Source of the DNA: a bacterium
GTDB lineage: Bacteria > Patescibacteriota > Patescibacteriia > JACQRZ01
Length of the DNA: 49,363 bases
Reading direction: 5' to 3'
Assembly (NCBI GenBank): GCA_023246095.1
Contig: JAHFJA010000004.1
Location: 1 to 49,363 of the forward strand
Each line of letters starts with the position of its first letter. Positions within the stretch are counted from its first letter, which is position 1. A program made the position numbers and the translations under genes. Shown here one piece after another: positions 48,601 to 49,363 of this stretch. The notes beneath the pieces are model-generated. The model searched no databases, was not told the origin of the DNA, and saw nothing but the letters and a program-made list of their open reading frames with translations.

Positions 48601-49363
48601 ATGCGCCCCTTGATATTGGTCGTAGAAATCTGAGTGGTACCTCACCAACTGCTATTCCTGCTGATCGCTTCCTCTATGGTCAAGTTGATGACGTGCGTCT
48701 TTTCAACCGTCCTCTCACTGGTCCTGAAGTACGAGCAATGTATGGACCTATCAGCTGGTTTAAAGCGGAAGGAAATGTAGGAGACTCAGGATACAATAAC
48801 AGGGCGGGAGTGTACCAAGGAAACGTTTCGTACGCACCAAGCCGTCTCTCTTCAACAGGTAACGCGTTTAACTTCGATGGGGGCAGTTACGTTGATGTGT
48901 TGCTACCAGATGCCAACAATAGTGATCCTGCTCGCATGATTCCAAGTTCCAACAATCTCGATGTGACCACCATTACCATGTCCGCCTGGGTGAACTTGAA
49001 ACGAAGTGATGATTGGCAAGGTATCATTTCAAAAGGCCGTGGTGATTACTACGGTGCATACAGCTTGTCCTATGTTTCAGGCAAGGTTCAATTGGGATTC
49101 TACGATAATAACGGTAGTGGTGTAACAGTTCTTAGTTCAACGATCGGCCTTAGCATAAACGAATGGCATCATGTCGCCGGCACTGTCGGTGCAAATGGTG
49201 CACACATCTTCATTGACGGCGTTGACGTTACCCCTACTGGCTTTACTCGTAACTATAGTATCGTCAACACGAGTGATGTCGTACGTATTGGCTATGTCCC
49301 TGTTGGTGTTGGCTACTTAAAAGGTCTCATCGATGATGCCCAGATCTATGGTCGAGCGTTGAC
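39654..49363 (+). CDS. Giant multi-LamG (concanavalin A-like) surface protein, 3' end beyond window
   Basis: GTG start followed by TM (SLIFGVAFIAVFLLVIGLGYT), G.AW...GWI-type segment, then many LamG domains (GWWKADGDAVDSSGNFNNGTLTNGA...GNAFSFNGG..YV...AWV...). Frame 39654 checked at 42987, 43311, 45171, 46428, 47679 and 49320, all in phase; no stop in the window, so absent from the ORF track. Confidence 0.88.
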   Translation, partial: MRIFSSHNRSLIFGVAFIAVFLLVIGLGYTPKEQHAPTAIAGIAAADDYYIISGYAWNQKAGWIKQRGLVGDPTNKLGNYGVKINKKTGEVEGWSWSSIYGWICWGKTCAEPALADAPISCPLAVSDMKSWWKGDGDAKDYAGHNDGTLIQATLASASTAPSVTGVIGWWKADGDAVDSSGNFNNGTLTNGAIATVAGKNGNAFSFNGGTSYVNIGDKYDFNRTDARTFMAWVNPNSLASGSSSNSIFTKQSSTSPYAGWGLDMWDSGRVRFNYISSVGTNDLRVTTNARVSAGRMTHVAVTYNGSAAASGVTIYFDGVAQPVTVDSNTLSSDVDSTKNLNIGNRDNGTAGMGFDGLIDDAMIVDRAITASEVQDVMNGGVIAPAGTTATLTGSWWKAEGDAKDSIGTNNGTATGVTYVPGHDGQAFSLNGTASSYVRIPDDMVNGTMYPKTSSFSVEAWIKTNMTSGEGAIISYYECGNACGADPAYDLYIYNGVLGGWIRDAVGNTQTLQGTKIVADGVFHHVAMTRDITNKVFALYIDEVLEKSVTLTATGLIDNHDGTADDVVIGGRVYPAGNNIWLSYSGIIDDARYYNSAYVPSSPSSVMSGNLVGWWKGEGNANDSSGNNINGALIGNARADSLPTNWWKAEGGGAADSTGASNGTLNNGASTTPGKIGDAFTFDGVDDYVSVPGTFGGGSEATITAWVKTGAETGDFQAVVESTTTSFVHLQLNSAGNIVAYTDGGQILMPIIPQTPTGAWRHIAFSIKSGDSRLYVDGSQIGTPNTTTFTTITPTSSLRIGSGYNNGRFFNGQIDDVQLYTRALSAADISNIYNGMDLAPLGKFGNAFSMSVDDNVVQLPNSSKLVPGSTGLTIATWVKPSKDGYIFSNHSGCVSWESQLLTTNQFIINSSNAGAGANRQTLDYPTLTPNTWSHVAAEWDSVKKEMRVYVNGALVATKTNATGAPWTGSSPSPAPFVIGATKVTAGCWGGTTGAYGGEMTGLVDDVMYFNSALSASEIQAAMNNGEATATVSIPDSTNITSKGPLNTTDVVSWWKGDGDARDFNNANHGTLYGVPNVNAGLVSWWKADGNLSATGTSSDTGKVADYSGSNNNGTLKGVPEKNKGLVGWWRADDKASATGRNTDIGAVKDNSIDSNGNFNKNDGTLKGVPAKDNGLVSWWKADDNIASTGTDADVGKVADSFGKGADNNKGRLYGVPAKDNGLISWWKGDENISATGTDADIGKVVDSFGTGVNNNKGRLYGVPGDGVGLISWWKADDNVAATSNVTTDDNGQIKDAVLTSGNNGTLKGTLNRNVGLVSWWKADDGGKDCGGIDCGLTDYSGTGNNGAFFGAPAKDNGLVSWWKGDGDAKDSKGGKDGVLMGQVSDIIGYWKGDGDASDSSGSNNNGILTNGATTAPGKIGNALSFDGVDDYVQVPDAANLRLADTAFSVSLWFNTPSVAGSQILFSKGSSDANEEYTVSLEAGGQIYWDYGGGNAYMQTPTGVVTPNAWHHLVVIYDTTLSPKGKIYLDGTQRTLSASGIGNHIVNTGNDLFIGKQKPGAPYYTGRIPFKGLIDDFQIHTRALTATDISTLYNSGNGGALASVPMGGATATVKGEMGNAFTFDGVHDYMETSKVALGSVSTSTVSAWVNTNIFGNNQVVASEIGNENIAGQWQLRITPTGTIQYVRRPTDGSNTIAVFTTTEKIVAGQWFHLAVVFNGGTDGQIYINGVPASVTSSSATYGGAGAGTTKIGAADGGVTSPFNGQVDDVRLFNRSLSFPEVRFIYGPMAWFKGETNVNDSGFSASNAVFNNASGNVASDYDTGHLGIGKSFKLNGANQYISVPDANNLDVTNVTMSAWVKPTGDWSSYRGILGKGYYTYSLVFSSVGVPNLVFYDRNVGTVNLAANRAATLGQWNYIAATVSATGAKIYVNGVLAGTISPAAGTTYSIYDRNETLEIGHVPMREYFKGLIDDVQIFHRALTAPEIFSLYQDGADTSFGATAKATGEIGNAFTFDGVDDYMEVPKSDSLHPTTTGLSLSTWIKANTFPNTPASNTPYAIINSASGDANGYQLQVTSNGSVQFKISTSAGLTTYATAPLIIDLPPVNLDNPGQWYPIVVTYDGVGTATLYVNGEAKTLTRTGSVPSGPINYGDGTVPLDIGRRNFGAPDQFFYGQVDDVRLFNRPLTAPEVRVMYSSVLRLKAEGNTNDSGFGNNNGTYVNATGNVSTDYGTGHLGGKAFNFNGGNQYVYVPEYNNNDEKRMVPDANNLDVTNVTMSAWVKPTGDWSSYRGILGKGYYTYSLVFSSVGVPNLVFYDRNVGTVNLAANRAATLGQWNYIAATVSATGAKIYVNGVLAGTISPAAGTTYSIYDRNETLEIGHVPMREYFKGLIDDVQIFHRALTAPEIFSLYQDGDNPSSAVGTSFGATTKATGEIGNAFTFDGFDDYMEVPKNDSLHPAALSLSTWVNANTFANTPAIINSATGDTDGYQLQVTPTGQVQAVIATSAGTTLYTSANNTLVAGQWKHIIIMYDGVSPVASASLYVNGELIDLTRTGAIPNGPIQYAPSTTPTPFDIGRRNFNDGTPDRFLYGQVDDVRLFNRPLTGPEVRAMYGPISWFKAEGNVGDSGYNNRAGVYQGNVSYAPSRLSSTGNAFNFDGGSYVDVLLPDANNSDPARMIPSSNNLDVTTITMSAWVNLKRSDDWQGIISKGRGDYYGAYSLSYVSGKVQLGFYDNNGSGVTVLSSTIGLSINEWHHVAGTVGANGAHIFIDGVDVTPTGFTRNYSIVNTSDVVRIGYVPVGVGYLKGLIDDAQIYGRALTTPEIFSLYHDGADTSFGATAKATGEIGTAFTFDGVDDYMEVPKNDNLHPTTTGLSLSTWVKANPFANSLNPTSPVAIINSATSDTDGYQLQITPTGQVQFVMATASAGTTIYTSATGVARESVWQHFIVTYDGIGGAGSVKLYVNGELNTTFAITSGSPPSGSITYNVNAPLDIGRRNLSGTSPTAIPADRFLYGQVDDVRLFNRPLTGPEVRAMYGPISWFKAEGNVGDSGYNNRAGVYQGNVSYAPSRLSSTGNAFNFDGGSYVDVLLPDANNSDPARMIPSSNNLDVTTITMSAWVNLKRSDDWQGIISKGRGDYYGAYSLSYVSGKVQLGFYDNNGSGVTVLSSTIGLSINEWHHVAGTVGANGAHIFIDGVDVTPTGFTRNYSIVNTSDVVRIGYVPVGVGYLKGLIDDAQIYGRAL
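42807..43830 (+). repeat. Tandem array of truncated LamG 'SWWKAD' half-modules
   Basis: First Trp codon of the WWK/WWR/YWK motif at 42807, 42900, 43032, 43182, 43323, 43464, 43605, 43731, 43818; three consecutive spacings are exactly 141 bp. Confidence 0.88.
45180..45624 (+). repeat. 445-bp direct repeat, copy 1 (copy 2 at 46437-46881)
   Basis: Read base-by-base as identical to 46437-46881; offset 1257 bp. Confidence 0.93.
46437..46881 (+). repeat. 445-bp direct repeat, copy 2
   Basis: See 45180-45624. Confidence 0.93.
47394..48094 (+). repeat. >=701-bp direct repeat, copy 1 (copy 2 at 48663-49363)
   Basis: Read as identical to 48663-49363; offset 1269 bp; the second copy is cut by the window end. 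Confidence 0.93.
48663..49363 (+). repeat. >=701-bp direct repeat, copy 2, truncated by window end
   Basis: See 47394-48094. Confidence 0.93.

Overview
The window looks like a chromosomal segment of a Candidate Phyla Radiation (Patescibacteria/Parcubacteria-like) bacterium; this is an inference from gene content, not a database match. Housekeeping genes present are rsmA, recG, radA and comF, plus tRNA-Ser(GCT) and tRNA-Arg(GCG). The core of the window (about 3.0-25.2 kb) is a minimal type IV secretion-like locus. It holds a Ca-binding-repeat membrane protein, a 3580-aa Cys-rich exported giant protein, a TrbL/VirB6-like membrane protein, a 749-aa hypothetical protein, a PrgI-family protein, a separate TraC/VirB4 N-terminal-like protein, a VirB4 ATPase and a small anchored protein, followed directly by comF. 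Three small coiled-coil proteins that look like paralogs lie in or next to it. A second minus-strand cluster (about 32.6-39.6 kb) encodes RadA, an HEXXH-containing predicted exported protein, and two adjacent proteins that share a VirB2/TrbC-like two-TM module. One of these is fused to a VanY/M15-like carboxypeptidase and the other to a C39-like cysteine peptidase. From 39654 to the window end, one open frame with no stop in the window (so absent from the ORF track) encodes a >3236-aa multi-LamG surface protein. It carries a tandem array of truncated 'SWWKAD' half-modules and a ~1.25 kb two-domain super-repeat with long blocks that read as identical. The strongest candidates for an undescribed system are the pilin-module/peptidase fusions together with the minimal T4SS and the two giant exported proteins.
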